From Lentisphaeria bacterium (GTDB lineage Bacteria; Verrucomicrobiota; Lentisphaeria; JABSQK01; UBA12247), in the NCBI GenBank assembly GCA_003477185.1, contig DMTJ01000499.1:1-14210 (forward strand): a stretch of 14,210 nt of DNA. The letters are read 5' to 3'. Positions 1 to 7,114 of the stretch are shown here, piece by piece. Each line of letters opens with the position of its first letter. Positions within the stretch are counted from its first letter, which is position 1. The notes under the pieces are model-generated. The model was not told the DNA's origin and did no database searches. It worked only from the letters and a program-made list of their open reading frames with translations. Made by a program: the position numbers and the translations under genes.

Positions 1-933
1 GGCGAAGTTCCCGCGGACTTCGTCGCTGCCTTGGTCGACAATCAACTAAACTACCCGATCCAGGCAGAGGTCAATCGCCTCGTCATCGAGGGTAACTTCG
101 ACCTGATCTTGTCCGTCGGCCAAGTGGTCCCGCACGAAGTAATCGGCATGGCGAACCATAACAAGAACATCTTCGTTGGCACCGGCGGCTCAGACACCAT
201 CAACAAAACGCACTACCTAAGCGCGATCGATGGCATCGAGTCCGTCCTAGGCCAGCGCGACACTGCCGTGCGCAAAGTGCTCAACTACGCGGAAGACCGC
301 TACCTCAGCGAGCTGCCGCTAGTCTACGTCCTCACTGTGCGCGGCTATGAAGGCGACGATCTGGTTACCCGCGGCCTCTACGCCGGCCCCGGCCGCGACG
401 GATTCAACCAGGCCGTGGAATTAGCGAAAGACGTGAATATCGAGTGGTTGGACCGTCGCCCAGATAAAATGGTCGTCTATCTCGATCCTAGCGAGTTTCA
501 CAGCACCTGGCTGGGCAACAAGGCCATCTACCGCACTCGGCGCGCCATTGCCGATGACGGTGAACTCATCGTGCTCGCGCCCGGCGTCAAGATGTTCGGC
601 GAAGATCCCGCCATCGACACACTCATCCGCGAGTTCGGCTACTGCGGCACCCCAGCCACGCTCGAGGCTGTTGAAAAGCACGAGCATCTGCGCCAGAACC
701 TCTCCGCCGCCGCGCACCTCGTCCATGGCAGCACCGAAGGCCGCTTCCGCGTCACCTACGCCACCGGTGGCCTCAGCCGCGAAGAAGTGGAGAGCGTAGG
801 TTACAACTTTGGCGATATCGCCGAACTCTCCAAGCGCTATAACCCGACCTCGCTCTGCCCTGGCTGGAATCAAGTAGATGGCGAGGATATCTACTTCATC
901 CGCAACCCAGCTACTGGCCTCTGGAGTATCTAG
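1..933 (+). CDS. LarA-like (lactate racemase superfamily, DUF2088) protein, 5'-truncated by window edge
   Basis: Frame 1 is open from the first base to a TAG at 931-933, so the gene starts outside the window; the TTG at 31 is probably internal. The visible part covers the end of the N-terminal catalytic domain and the whole C-terminal domain of the nickel-dependent lactate racemase (LarA) superfamily. Counting the codon at 31 as residue 1, the motif VPHEVIGMANHNK has His35 and Lys45 ten residues apart, with His61 (NKTH) sixteen residues further on. This is the spacing of His174, Lys184 and His200 in Lactobacillus plantarum LarA, the residues that handle substrate, the Ni-pincer cofactor and nickel. 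The C-terminal part carries LDPSEFHSTWLGNKAIYRTR and ends NPATGLWSI. The usual length is about 420-430 aa, so roughly 120 residues are missing. Many LarA homologues racemise or epimerise 2-hydroxyacids other than lactate, so the substrate is unknown. No larBCE cofactor genes are visible. Confidence 0.8.
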   Translation, partial: GEVPADFVAALVDNQLNYPIQAEVNRLVIEGNFDLILSVGQVVPHEVIGMANHNKNIFVGTGGSDTINKTHYLSAIDGIESVLGQRDTAVRKVLNYAEDRYLSELPLVYVLTVRGYEGDDLVTRGLYAGPGRDGFNQAVELAKDVNIEWLDRRPDKMVVYLDPSEFHSTWLGNKAIYRTRRAIADDGELIVLAPGVKMFGEDPAIDTLIREFGYCGTPATLEAVEKHEHLRQNLSAAAHLVHGSTEGRFRVTYATGGLSREEVESVGYNFGDIAELSKRYNPTSLCPGWNQVDGEDIYFIRNPATGLWSI

Positions 934-963
934 TACAAAGGATCAGGCTGCAGACCTCGAGAC

Positions 964-1474
964 CTATGTCCTTGAGGCGATGGCACCACGAGAGAAGCCA
1001 GCAATAAATACATTGGCTGGATCACCGCCATACTCTGTGCAGATCCGACGGACGGTCTTCTTGCAGTACTCGGCCATTGCCTCGACGTCCCCCATCACGC
1101 TGGGGCATTTTTTGCGCTCTGTTTTAGACGAAAGGCATACAGATCGAGATGACGCCTTTGGCTCCTGAGATTCCGTATCCAAGGTTGCTCCCTTCGACGG
1201 TTCCCGGGCTTGTCTTCCATTTATTGCCAGCGTCCTCAACGATCACAGGATACTTCGCCCCCTTCACCCATTCAGTAAGAAGATAGAGGAGGTGATACAC
1301 TTCAGTTTCTGCGTAGTTCGCATTGATCTGCCTGACTGTTTTACCAGCAGCAGACGCATTGCCTATCACTGATGGTGTGACAAGATCCGGCTTCACGCCC
1401 TCAACGTCCTTAGCGACTCGAGACGGCGCACCAATCATCACCGGAATTGGTAATATGGCTAATTGCCTGATCAA
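964..1474 (-). pseudogene. Alpha/beta hydrolase (esterase-like) remnant, frameshifted and 3'-truncated
   Basis: Two overlapping minus-strand frames together read as one protein. The first (TTG at 1474 down to a TAA at 1124-1126) contains VYHLLYLLTEWVKG, YPVIVEDAGN and GTVEGSNLGYGISGAKG, ending ICMPFV. The second frame picks up at about 1135 with SKTERKKCPSVMGDVEAM and runs through EYCKKTVRRICTEYGGDP to AGFSRGAIAS. GFSRGA is a GxSxG-type nucleophile elbow. The shift needs a 1-nt insertion or 2-nt deletion near 1125-1135. After GAIAS the protein stops at a TAG (964-966), just where the family normally continues with the acid and histidine region, so at least the C-terminal catalytic residues are lost. 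The remnant ends about 30 bp from the stop of the LarA-like gene, which suggests a deletion joined the two. The exact substrate of the family is not recognisable; an esterase or lipase-like role is inference. Confidence 0.6.
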
Positions 1475-1524
1475 TTCATCTCTATGGCCACCGCTCAGAC
1501 CTAACCCTTGTGGCCAGCTTTTGA

Positions 1525-1824
1525 TTATTGAGTTGGGGCACTATCTCCGATCTTCAACCGGGGAATGTCTCGTGCGCAATGAACTATAGCCAGTACGATC
1601 CCGGACGGCGTCATGTGGTAAATCACTTGACATGGCCCCTTAATTACCTCACGGATCTGGGGCAGTTCAAGTTCCGGAACTATTCTGCCAGACTTTGGGA
1701 AAGCTCCAACCTGTACCGACCGGCGCGTGATTCGGTCCACAGCGCGATTCGCATAATCTAAAGACGTTGCTGCGATATAAGCATGGATACTGTCGAGATG
1801 GCCGACGAAAGTATCGGTCTAATT
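1525..1824 (-). pseudogene. ParE/RelE-family toxin remnant (no usable start, orphan)
   Basis: On the minus strand the frame from about 1824 reads TDTFVGHLDSIHAYIAATS, then DYANRAVDRITRRSVQVGAF, then PKSGRIVPELELPQIREVIK and GPCQVIYHMTPSGIVLAIVH, ending CARDIP and a short tail. This is the ParE/RelE toxin layout: two N-terminal helices, a basic linker with SGR-V-PE, the IRE-hhxGPyrhhY strand, and the final HxxRDhP. The frame directly before TDTF is TAG, and no ATG, GTG or TTG lies between that stop and the helical region except the GTG at 1740, which would delete the first helix. I therefore read it as a toxin broken by a nonsense change. No antitoxin-like ORF is visible on either side. A short alternative product from the GTG at 1740 (71 aa) cannot be excluded but would lack part of the fold. 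Confidence 0.6.
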
Positions 1825-2110
1825 TACAGACACGCCGGTGGCACCCCGAACCGACGACGTACATACGTGACGCTTTGTGGCAGGGAGAACTGCAAGGTGA
1901 GCTCGGCTGGCACAGCTTATTTTTGCCTGTAGCCGCTTGCCCGACCAGACTACCGAACGACGACGGCATGGCAGAGGAGAGTTGCCGACTGGAGGCGCGC
2001 TGTTCAGTTTGCCAGCTTCCGAATCTCAGCCAGCGCGGATCTTCCGCGTTGCAAAAACCGCCACGGTTCGTACTGTGCCCGCATCTACAAGACCAAGCGG
2101 AGAATCACAC
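1825..2110. other. Intergenic stretch without a convincing gene
   Basis: No reading frame in this stretch looks like a folded protein. Frames on both strands run through it, but they are rich in C, R and P and lack hydrophobic patterning. The only suggestive piece is a 26-codon minus-strand ORF (2004-2084) reading MRAQYEPWRFLQ and then GRSALAEIRKLAN, which has good amphipathic character and could be the tail of a decayed gene. A short inverted repeat (CGCGGA-TCT-TCCGCG, 2034-2048) sits inside it. The promoter of the downstream plus-strand hydrolase should lie here, but I see no clear -35/-10 pair. Confidence 0.4.
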
Positions 2111-2740
2111 ATGCGCATCCTTTTTCAAGGCGACTCAATCACGGAGGCCGGCCGCAATAAGCAGGCACAGGACCAGCCAAGCGAGCTTTCGGCCCTGGGG
2201 CCGGGCTACGCGGGGCGAGCCGCGGGAAAACTACTCGCACTGCAGCCAGACGCTGGCCACGAGGTGTTCAATCGCGGCATCTCTGGCAATCGAGTCACGG
2301 ACCTCTACGCCCGTTGGCGGCGCGATGCGTTGAATCTAAAGCCCGACCTGATCAGCATTCTCATCGGCATCAACGACATCTGGCATCACTTCGGCAGCAA
2401 TGACGGCGTCAATAGCGCCCGCTTCGAGCACCTCTACCGCCTCCTGCTGGAGGACACGCGGGCTGAGCTTCCTGATACACGTCTGGTCCTTTGCACCCCG
2501 TTCGTCACACCCTGCGGGGCTGTTGGCGATGAATGGCCACCAGTTGTCGCCAAACGCGCGGCGATCGTGCACAACCTTGCCCTAGCGTTTGAGGCGCAGG
2601 TCATCGACTTCCGCGGCGCCTTCGAGTGTTGGCTGAACGATGCTCCGGCTGCCTATTGGGCGCAAGACGGCGTACATCCGACTCCCGCTGGCCATGAGCG
2701 CATGGCCGAGCTTTGGATCGACAGCGTATTCGAAAACTAG
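2111..2740 (+). CDS. SGNH/GDSL-type hydrolase (esterase)
   Basis: The 209-aa product shows all the blocks of the SGNH hydrolase fold. GDSITEAG at residues 6-13 carries the nucleophile Ser (block I). NRGISGNRVTDL provides the block II oxyanion Gly. LIGINDIWH is block III (GxND). DGVHPTPAGH near the C-terminus is block V with the catalytic Asp and His. The length is normal for single-domain cytoplasmic members, and there is no signal peptide. Relatives deacetylate sugars, for example in rhamnogalacturonan, or cleave other small esters; the substrate here is not predictable. The ATG at 2111 is preferred because block I follows at once and a GGAG (2099-2102) lies 8 nt upstream; the in-frame extension back to 1937 is unrelated low-quality sequence. 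The stop codon abuts the stop of the convergent antiporter gene with no spacer. Confidence 0.88.
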   Translation: MRILFQGDSITEAGRNKQAQDQPSELSALGPGYAGRAAGKLLALQPDAGHEVFNRGISGNRVTDLYARWRRDALNLKPDLISILIGINDIWHHFGSNDGVNSARFEHLYRLLLEDTRAELPDTRLVLCTPFVTPCGAVGDEWPPVVAKRAAIVHNLALAFEAQVIDFRGAFECWLNDAPAAYWAQDGVHPTPAGHERMAELWIDSVFEN

Positions 2741-4777
2741 CTAGCTGTTCGCGCCCACCACGAGCTGATACACGGCTTTCCGATCAGTGCAACCGCAGAC
2801 AGCCTCGCGGTCGACGGCCTGCAACGTCTGCGTCAAGCCCGCGATAAACTGGACATAGCCTGGCTTTTCGGCGGGAGCCAGAACTAGGGCGACAAGCTGC
2901 GCATCCATCTCATCGAAGGCACCAAAATCGACTCCGGTGAGATGAACGCCTAAGATGCAGACCAGGTCGTCTACGACATTCGTGCGCGCGTGCGGCATCG
3001 CAATCCCCTGCTCCAAGCCGGTCCCCATGCTCGCTTCTCGCTCCAGGACCGCTTTACGGGCAGCCGCTTCATCGTTGACACAGCCCAAGGTGACTGCCGC
3101 GGCCAAGAGCTCCTCGATCACCGCGTACTTGTCCGCTCCCTTCAGCGGAATCACAATACCCTCGGGGGTGAGACTCTGTGAAAACGTTTCGGGTGCACTC
3201 TTCACGATGGCCTCGCTTACCATCGCCCGCTGCACTTCTCGTGCTTCCCCCGGCTTGAGTTCACGGATGGTTTGCTCAAGATCGGCAAGTGCCTCACTCA
3301 TTAAGGCGTTTGCTAACGGCACATGGGACGCTAAGCACCGGATGGTAAGCGCCTTATCCGCCGCACTGAAGTCAATCGCGATGTCATCCTTCAAGGCCTG
3401 ATAGAGCCGCTCGGAGTGATTGAGGCAGTGGACGTAAAACCCCTCATCACTGAACTGGCGCTGCAGGTCTTCGGTCAGGCTCCGGGTCATGGCCTTGGAC
3501 GGAAACTCATAGCAGCATTCGGTGTGCTCATGAGCGCCCGGGTCAGGCTTTCGCAAGCCAGGACCGCCGCGTTTATAGAGCATTTGCAGGCCGGGTCCAG
3601 CAATGAGCGTGTTCACCAGAACCATGATCACGACTGCGGCGAAGATCTCGGCACCGATCAGGCCGGCTGCCAGTGCGATCCCCGCAATTGTAAGCGCCAC
3701 CTCGCAGCGCGGTGCCATCCCCACACCAATACGCAGTGCCCCCATCATATTGAAGCCCGCCAGCAGAGACGGACCGCCAGCTCCAAGGATTTTCCCGATC
3801 AGACAAGCGAACGCATAGATCAGGCCAAAGCCAATCACCGCGCCGCTGGTCAACGATCCCAGGTCGATCCGCATGCCCATCACACAGAAAAAAACTGGCA
3901 CCAACAGCTGGTGAATCGGATCCAGTTTCTCGCGCACCACGTGGCGCACGTCCGCTTGGGACAGGGACAGCCCCATGACGTAGGCGCCGATAATCATCGC
4001 CAGCCCGCTCATTTCGAAAAGTCCGCTCAAGATCAGGGCCAGGGCAAAGGCAATGATCGCAATCGTCGTGCGGTGCCCAAACCATTTCAGCAGCGCACTC
4101 AGACGCCGCGAGGCAAGAATCCCGACGGCAGTCGCCACCAGCCAAATCGAGATTGCCTTGACCGCAATCATCCCCACTCTTCCCCAGTCCACGCTTCCGC
4201 TTTCACTGGCGCTGACCAGGCCCATGACCACGGCCAGCATCACGATGCCCAAGACATCGTCAATGACCGCTGCTGCCAGCGTGGTCACTCCCTCCGGTGA
4301 GTCCAGACGCTTCAGCTCTGAGAGAATGCGCGCCGTGATTCCCACCGAGGTTGCAGTCGCGATCACCCCCAGCATCAGTGCCGACGGCGACATCCAGCCA
4401 ATACTCTTGCCCAGCACCATACTCGCACACAAAACTGCTGCGCCAGCACCAGCGGCATAGGCCACAAACACTCCGCCAAGCCCAGCCAAGGCACCCGCGA
4501 CTGAGTAGCGCAGCAGCAGCGCGATCTCTGTTTCCAGGCCAACGCCGAACAACAAAATAATCGCTGCCAGCGCGCAGATGCCTTCGAGCTCAGGAGAAAT
4601 GCCATGAGCGCCCAAAATCAGAGGGCCCACAGCGATACCGATAAGCAACTCGCCGATAGCCCCAGGCAAGCGAATTTTCAGTGCGATCATGCGCCCGATC
4701 CGGGCGGCGATCAAGATCGCGCCCAGTTGCATAACCAGCTGAATCAGTTCATGGGATGCGTGTGTTTCGGATTGCAT
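2741..4777 (-). CDS. CPA2-type cation:proton antiporter with C-terminal PTS EIIA domain
   Basis: The 678-aa membrane protein has two modules. Residues about 10-400 are a Na+(K+)/H+ exchanger of the CPA2/Kef-NapA type, with roughly a dozen hydrophobic segments starting at LIQLVMQLGAILIAARIGR. It carries LPGAIGELLIGIAVGP near residues 37-52, TATSVGITARIL (141-152) and the ion-binding pair Asp173-Asp174 in AAVIDDVLGIV. After a linker of about 130 residues, a PTS EIIA domain of the fructose/Ntr type follows (about 535-675). Its phosphorylatable His is His596 in the motif GIAMPHARTN. The module order suggests that phosphotransferase state gates or tunes ion exchange, as EIIA(Ntr) does for K+ transport in other bacteria; that link is inference. 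The ATG is preceded by a weak GGTGAT. The gene lies about 49 nt downstream of the broken pmp3-like gene and ends the minus-strand block. Transported ion (Na+ or K+) is not decidable. Confidence 0.88.
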   Translation of the reverse strand: MQSETHASHELIQLVMQLGAILIAARIGRMIALKIRLPGAIGELLIGIAVGPLILGAHGISPELEGICALAAIILLFGVGLETEIALLLRYSVAGALAGLGGVFVAYAAGAGAAVLCASMVLGKSIGWMSPSALMLGVIATATSVGITARILSELKRLDSPEGVTTLAAAVIDDVLGIVMLAVVMGLVSASESGSVDWGRVGMIAVKAISIWLVATAVGILASRRLSALLKWFGHRTTIAIIAFALALILSGLFEMSGLAMIIGAYVMGLSLSQADVRHVVREKLDPIHQLLVPVFFCVMGMRIDLGSLTSGAVIGFGLIYAFACLIGKILGAGGPSLLAGFNMMGALRIGVGMAPRCEVALTIAGIALAAGLIGAEIFAAVVIMVLVNTLIAGPGLQMLYKRGGPGLRKPDPGAHEHTECCYEFPSKAMTRSLTEDLQRQFSDEGFYVHCLNHSERLYQALKDDIAIDFSAADKALTIRCLASHVPLANALMSEALADLEQTIRELKPGEAREVQRAMVSEAIVKSAPETFSQSLTPEGIVIPLKGADKYAVIEELLAAAVTLGCVNDEAAARKAVLEREASMGTGLEQGIAMPHARTNVVDDLVCILGVHLTGVDFGAFDEMDAQLVALVLAPAEKPGYVQFIAGLTQTLQAVDREAVCGCTDRKAVYQLVVGANS

Positions 4778-4826
4778 GTGCAGAAAATCACCGGCACCTA
4801 CACAAGCTCCGATGCCTTCAGGTCAG

Positions 4827-4995
4827 CTAGGCTTTCTGGTCTGTAAATACCAGCCACAATGCGTGAACCATGCCGGGAACTCCCCCCAGCAAACAAAGGA
4901 CCAGATTGATCCAGAAATGCTTGGTGATGCCCACCTGCAGAAAGGCCGCAATCGGCGGTAAAAAAAATCGAGAGTAAAATCTTCAGAATTTGCAT
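4827..4995 (-). pseudogene. Pmp3/YqaE-family small membrane protein, frameshifted at an 8-base homopolymer
   Basis: The ATG at 4995 begins MQILKILLSIF and then the frame becomes nonsense. Removing one T from the run of eight (A4960-A4967 on the plus strand) restores FLPPIAAFLQVGITKHFWIN followed by LVLCLLGGVPGMVHALWLVF and TDQKA, ending at TAG 4827-4829. That is a complete 55-aa Pmp3/YqaE protein with its two membrane helices, the PP motif, F-L-Q-V-G, and W-I-N and PG-hhHAhW signatures. Family members are stress-induced plasma-membrane peptides linked to salt and membrane-potential tolerance, which fits the adjacent cation antiporter. A good AGGAG lies 5 nt before the ATG and overlaps the stop of the HAD gene. 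The conserved rest of the gene argues for a sequencing error, slippage-mediated expression or a very recent mutation rather than old decay. Confidence 0.8.
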
Positions 4996-5003
4996 GCTAA
5001 CTC

Positions 5004-5597
5004 CTATTGTAGCAGTGAGTCGAGTGCCAGAACCACATCTCCAATAGCATGCACTTGCACACTATTCCAACCGCGCGCACGCCCAGCCTCGATATTACAC
5101 AGCTTGTCATCCAAGTACAGGCAGGGCACATCTCCACCGCAGAACTCTCGCTCGAGGTCCTCATACATGGGTGAGGCTGGCTTGCGAGCCCCAGAACGAA
5201 AGCTCACGATTTCATCCGGAATGCGATCAGCAAAGGAAATCAACTCCCGCGCACCGGTCAGGTGCAGTGTCGAAATATCGGAAAAGAAGACAATACGGAG
5301 TCCGCAACTGAGCATGCGATCCACTTGCTCGGCCATCCCGCCAATCTCGTCGCCGATCAAATCGTGATAGTAGCCTACGAGCTCTTGCCGTGCCCTTCCC
5401 GGTGCCAACGGCTCCAACACCTCGAGAAATCCGTCTTCATCTAGGCGGCCGGTCTCGAACAGTTCCAGCTTTTCCACGATCTCCGGCCAGTCAGCCATCA
5501 AGCCCTCCAGCGTGTCATAGCCGAAGCGACGGGCACAGCGGTCAAACTCCAGATTCACGCAGACCCTGCCGATGTCAAGGGCGACGATATTCGTCAT
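5004..5597 (-). CDS. HAD-superfamily hydrolase (YihX-like phosphatase)
   Basis: The 197-aa cytoplasmic protein has the four HAD motifs. Motif I is VALDIGRVCVNLE with nucleophile Asp8; the second position is Gly, as in the D-x-G-x-V subgroup that includes YihX. A helical cap follows (about 15-90). Motif II is FFSDIS (Ser106), motif III has Lys139 in ARKPASPMYE, and motif IV is CLYLDDKLCNIEAGRARGW with Asp163-Asp164. The length is normal. Members dephosphorylate sugar phosphates or nucleotides; the substrate cannot be read from the sequence. The ATG overlaps the signal-peptidase stop as ATGA, and its own stop overlaps the ribosome-binding site of the pmp3-like gene, so it is almost certainly translated from a shared message. 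Confidence 0.85.
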   Translation of the reverse strand: MTNIVALDIGRVCVNLEFDRCARRFGYDTLEGLMADWPEIVEKLELFETGRLDEDGFLEVLEPLAPGRARQELVGYYHDLIGDEIGGMAEQVDRMLSCGLRIVFFSDISTLHLTGARELISFADRIPDEIVSFRSGARKPASPMYEDLEREFCGGDVPCLYLDDKLCNIEAGRARGWNSVQVHAIGDVVLALDSLLQ

Positions 5598-7015
5598 TCT
5601 GCAGACTTGTCCCGGTTCACCAAGCCCCAGCGAGCCCCAAACGGCCAGTAGACAAACAGCGCCCTACCAACGATATTCTTCCGCTTGACGGCTCCCCAAA
5701 TCCGGCCATCCTCGGAGTTATTGGTGTTATCTCCCATCATAAAATACTCATCGTCCCCGAGGATCAGCTGGCCTCCCGCCTTCAAGACTGCGCGGGGATA
5801 GTTCGTCTCTGTGTGGCCCGCATATCCGTTCGCAAAGCTGTAAATATCACCGAACGCAGAGTGATCATTCTCGTCAATGCCGCGAAATTCGCTGGCCCCA
5901 GGCTCCTTTACCCAGAGGCGGTCGTCGATAATCTTCACCGTTTCTCCGGGCAACGCGACCAACCGCTTGATAAAGAACGGTCCACGCAGTGGTGTGCCGT
6001 CTGGCTTGATCATGCCAATGGTGTTAAACACGAGGATATCCCCGCGCTGCGGGTCTCGAAACTGCAGGCTCACCCGCTCGACGAACAAGTGATCGCCGAG
6101 ATCGAAGTGACCATTTATCTGCGTCCATTTGCCATCGACCAAGCGTGTATCGCCGAGTGCTCGATACTTGTGAAGGTATTCAAAGACATGGCTTTTTGAA
6201 CCGGGCAAGGTCTCGACCCGGCCGGCGGAACCAAAGGCAACCCGACACTTGGGGTAAAACGGGATCGATGTATCCTTAAGCTCGAGACACAGCGCGTAGG
6301 TTTGCCCGCCACCCTGCAAATTGTATGCCTTCACCGGCAAGTCGTTATCGAGTGCCACGTAGGCATAGCGCCGGGCGTAATTCCAATAATCCATCACCCG
6401 AGCCACAATGTTCGGCTCCTGCGGTTCGTCCGGCGGTGCCTGAAAAAACTCGATGCCGTACAGGGTGGGCTGCATGCTGCCTGTCGGGATCTTGAATGGC
6501 TGCAGATACATGGCTCGCGCCCCCATGATCACCCCGATCACCACCACGAGCGCGTCCAATCCCTCTCGCGCATAGCCGACAAATTTCATCGGCATGGTCG
6601 CCTCGCGAACCGGGCTCCGCGTCGACCACATAAACCGCTCGCACTCGGTGGCTCCCAACCCGGCATCCTGTGATTGCTGCGCGCCCTTGCGCCCCTTCCG
6701 GCCTCGCTGCTGCGGCAGATCTTCATGATCCTGCGGCTCGCTGGGCTGGTGAACTTCTGGGCCAGCGGCGTATAATTGCTCGGCCCGCTGCTGCACCTTG
6801 AACAGCTTGGCATCTTCATCGGCGGACAGGATGTCACGATCCCATTCCCGGCGATGCCGAATCTGCTTGATAAACTGCTTCAGGAAGTGCCGGTTTTTCC
6901 GCTGCTGTGAGCCAAGCGGCCCGTTCAGCAAATAGCTTCCTGGCCAGACAAGGAACAGCAGGATGTCATAAATGACCATCGCAACTTTGGCCAGTAGGCT
7001 CATACTCGAAAACAT
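5594..7015 (-). CDS. lepB: Signal peptidase I
   Basis: The product cleaves signal peptides from Sec/Tat-exported proteins at the periplasmic face of the inner membrane. Numbering from the ATG at 7015 (473 aa), a hydrophobic segment at about 10-28 is followed by a basic, Q/R/K/E-rich cytoplasmic stretch (about 35-140). A second membrane helix (about 155-172, ALVVVIGVIMGARAMYL) then leads into PFKIPTGSMQPTL with catalytic Ser180. The general-base Lys350 lies in FFIKRLVALPGETV, and box E is GDNTNNSEDGRIWG (428-441). The protein is much longer than E. coli LepB because of the N-terminal hydrophilic region and an insertion of about 100 residues between the Ser and Lys boxes; this resembles long verrucomicrobial forms. 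A TTG at 7027 and an ATG at 7003 are alternative starts; none has a clear Shine-Dalgarno site. It overlaps the HAD gene by 4 nt (ATGA). Confidence 0.93.
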   Translation of the reverse strand: MFSSMSLLAKVAMVIYDILLFLVWPGSYLLNGPLGSQQRKNRHFLKQFIKQIRHRREWDRDILSADEDAKLFKVQQRAEQLYAAGPEVHQPSEPQDHEDLPQQRGRKGRKGAQQSQDAGLGATECERFMWSTRSPVREATMPMKFVGYAREGLDALVVVIGVIMGARAMYLQPFKIPTGSMQPTLYGIEFFQAPPDEPQEPNIVARVMDYWNYARRYAYVALDNDLPVKAYNLQGGGQTYALCLELKDTSIPFYPKCRVAFGSAGRVETLPGSKSHVFEYLHKYRALGDTRLVDGKWTQINGHFDLGDHLFVERVSLQFRDPQRGDILVFNTIGMIKPDGTPLRGPFFIKRLVALPGETVKIIDDRLWVKEPGASEFRGIDENDHSAFGDIYSFANGYAGHTETNYPRAVLKAGGQLILGDDEYFMMGDNTNNSEDGRIWGAVKRKNIVGRALFVYWPFGARWGLVNRDKSAE

Positions 7016-7114
7016 CTGCGCTACCAAACTAGAGGGGGGCTGGAAGAGAACGGCGTACTATGCTGGATTACGCCCATCCGTCGATAGGAGCCGCCGAGAA
7101 CGGCTTGCGAGATG

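Noticed and set aside
2034..2048. Inverted repeat CGCGGA-TCT-TCCGCG
   Set aside because: Six-base GC-rich arms arise easily by chance here; it does not match the iterated palindrome.
1937..2110. N-terminal extension of the SGNH hydrolase
   Set aside because: The added residues are low in hydrophobic pattern and the family begins just before GDS; a ribosome-binding site supports the ATG at 2111.
1767..2333. 188-aa plus-strand ORF overlapping the SGNH gene start
   Set aside because: It is Cys/Arg/Ser-rich, without hydrophobic core pattern, and overlaps block I and II of the SGNH hydrolase in another frame.
3416..4300. 294-aa plus-strand ORF opposite the antiporter
   Set aside because: It is rich in H, Q and R with no fold-like patterning and lies antisense to a gene with clear domain motifs.
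5882..5892. GCGAAATTCGC in signal peptidase gene as another palindrome copy
   Set aside because: The arms are shorter and the centre and flanks differ from the consensus, so I treat it as chance.
5390..6199. 269-aa plus-strand ORF opposite signal peptidase and HAD genes
   Set aside because: It spans two well-supported minus-strand genes and shows no recognisable motif.
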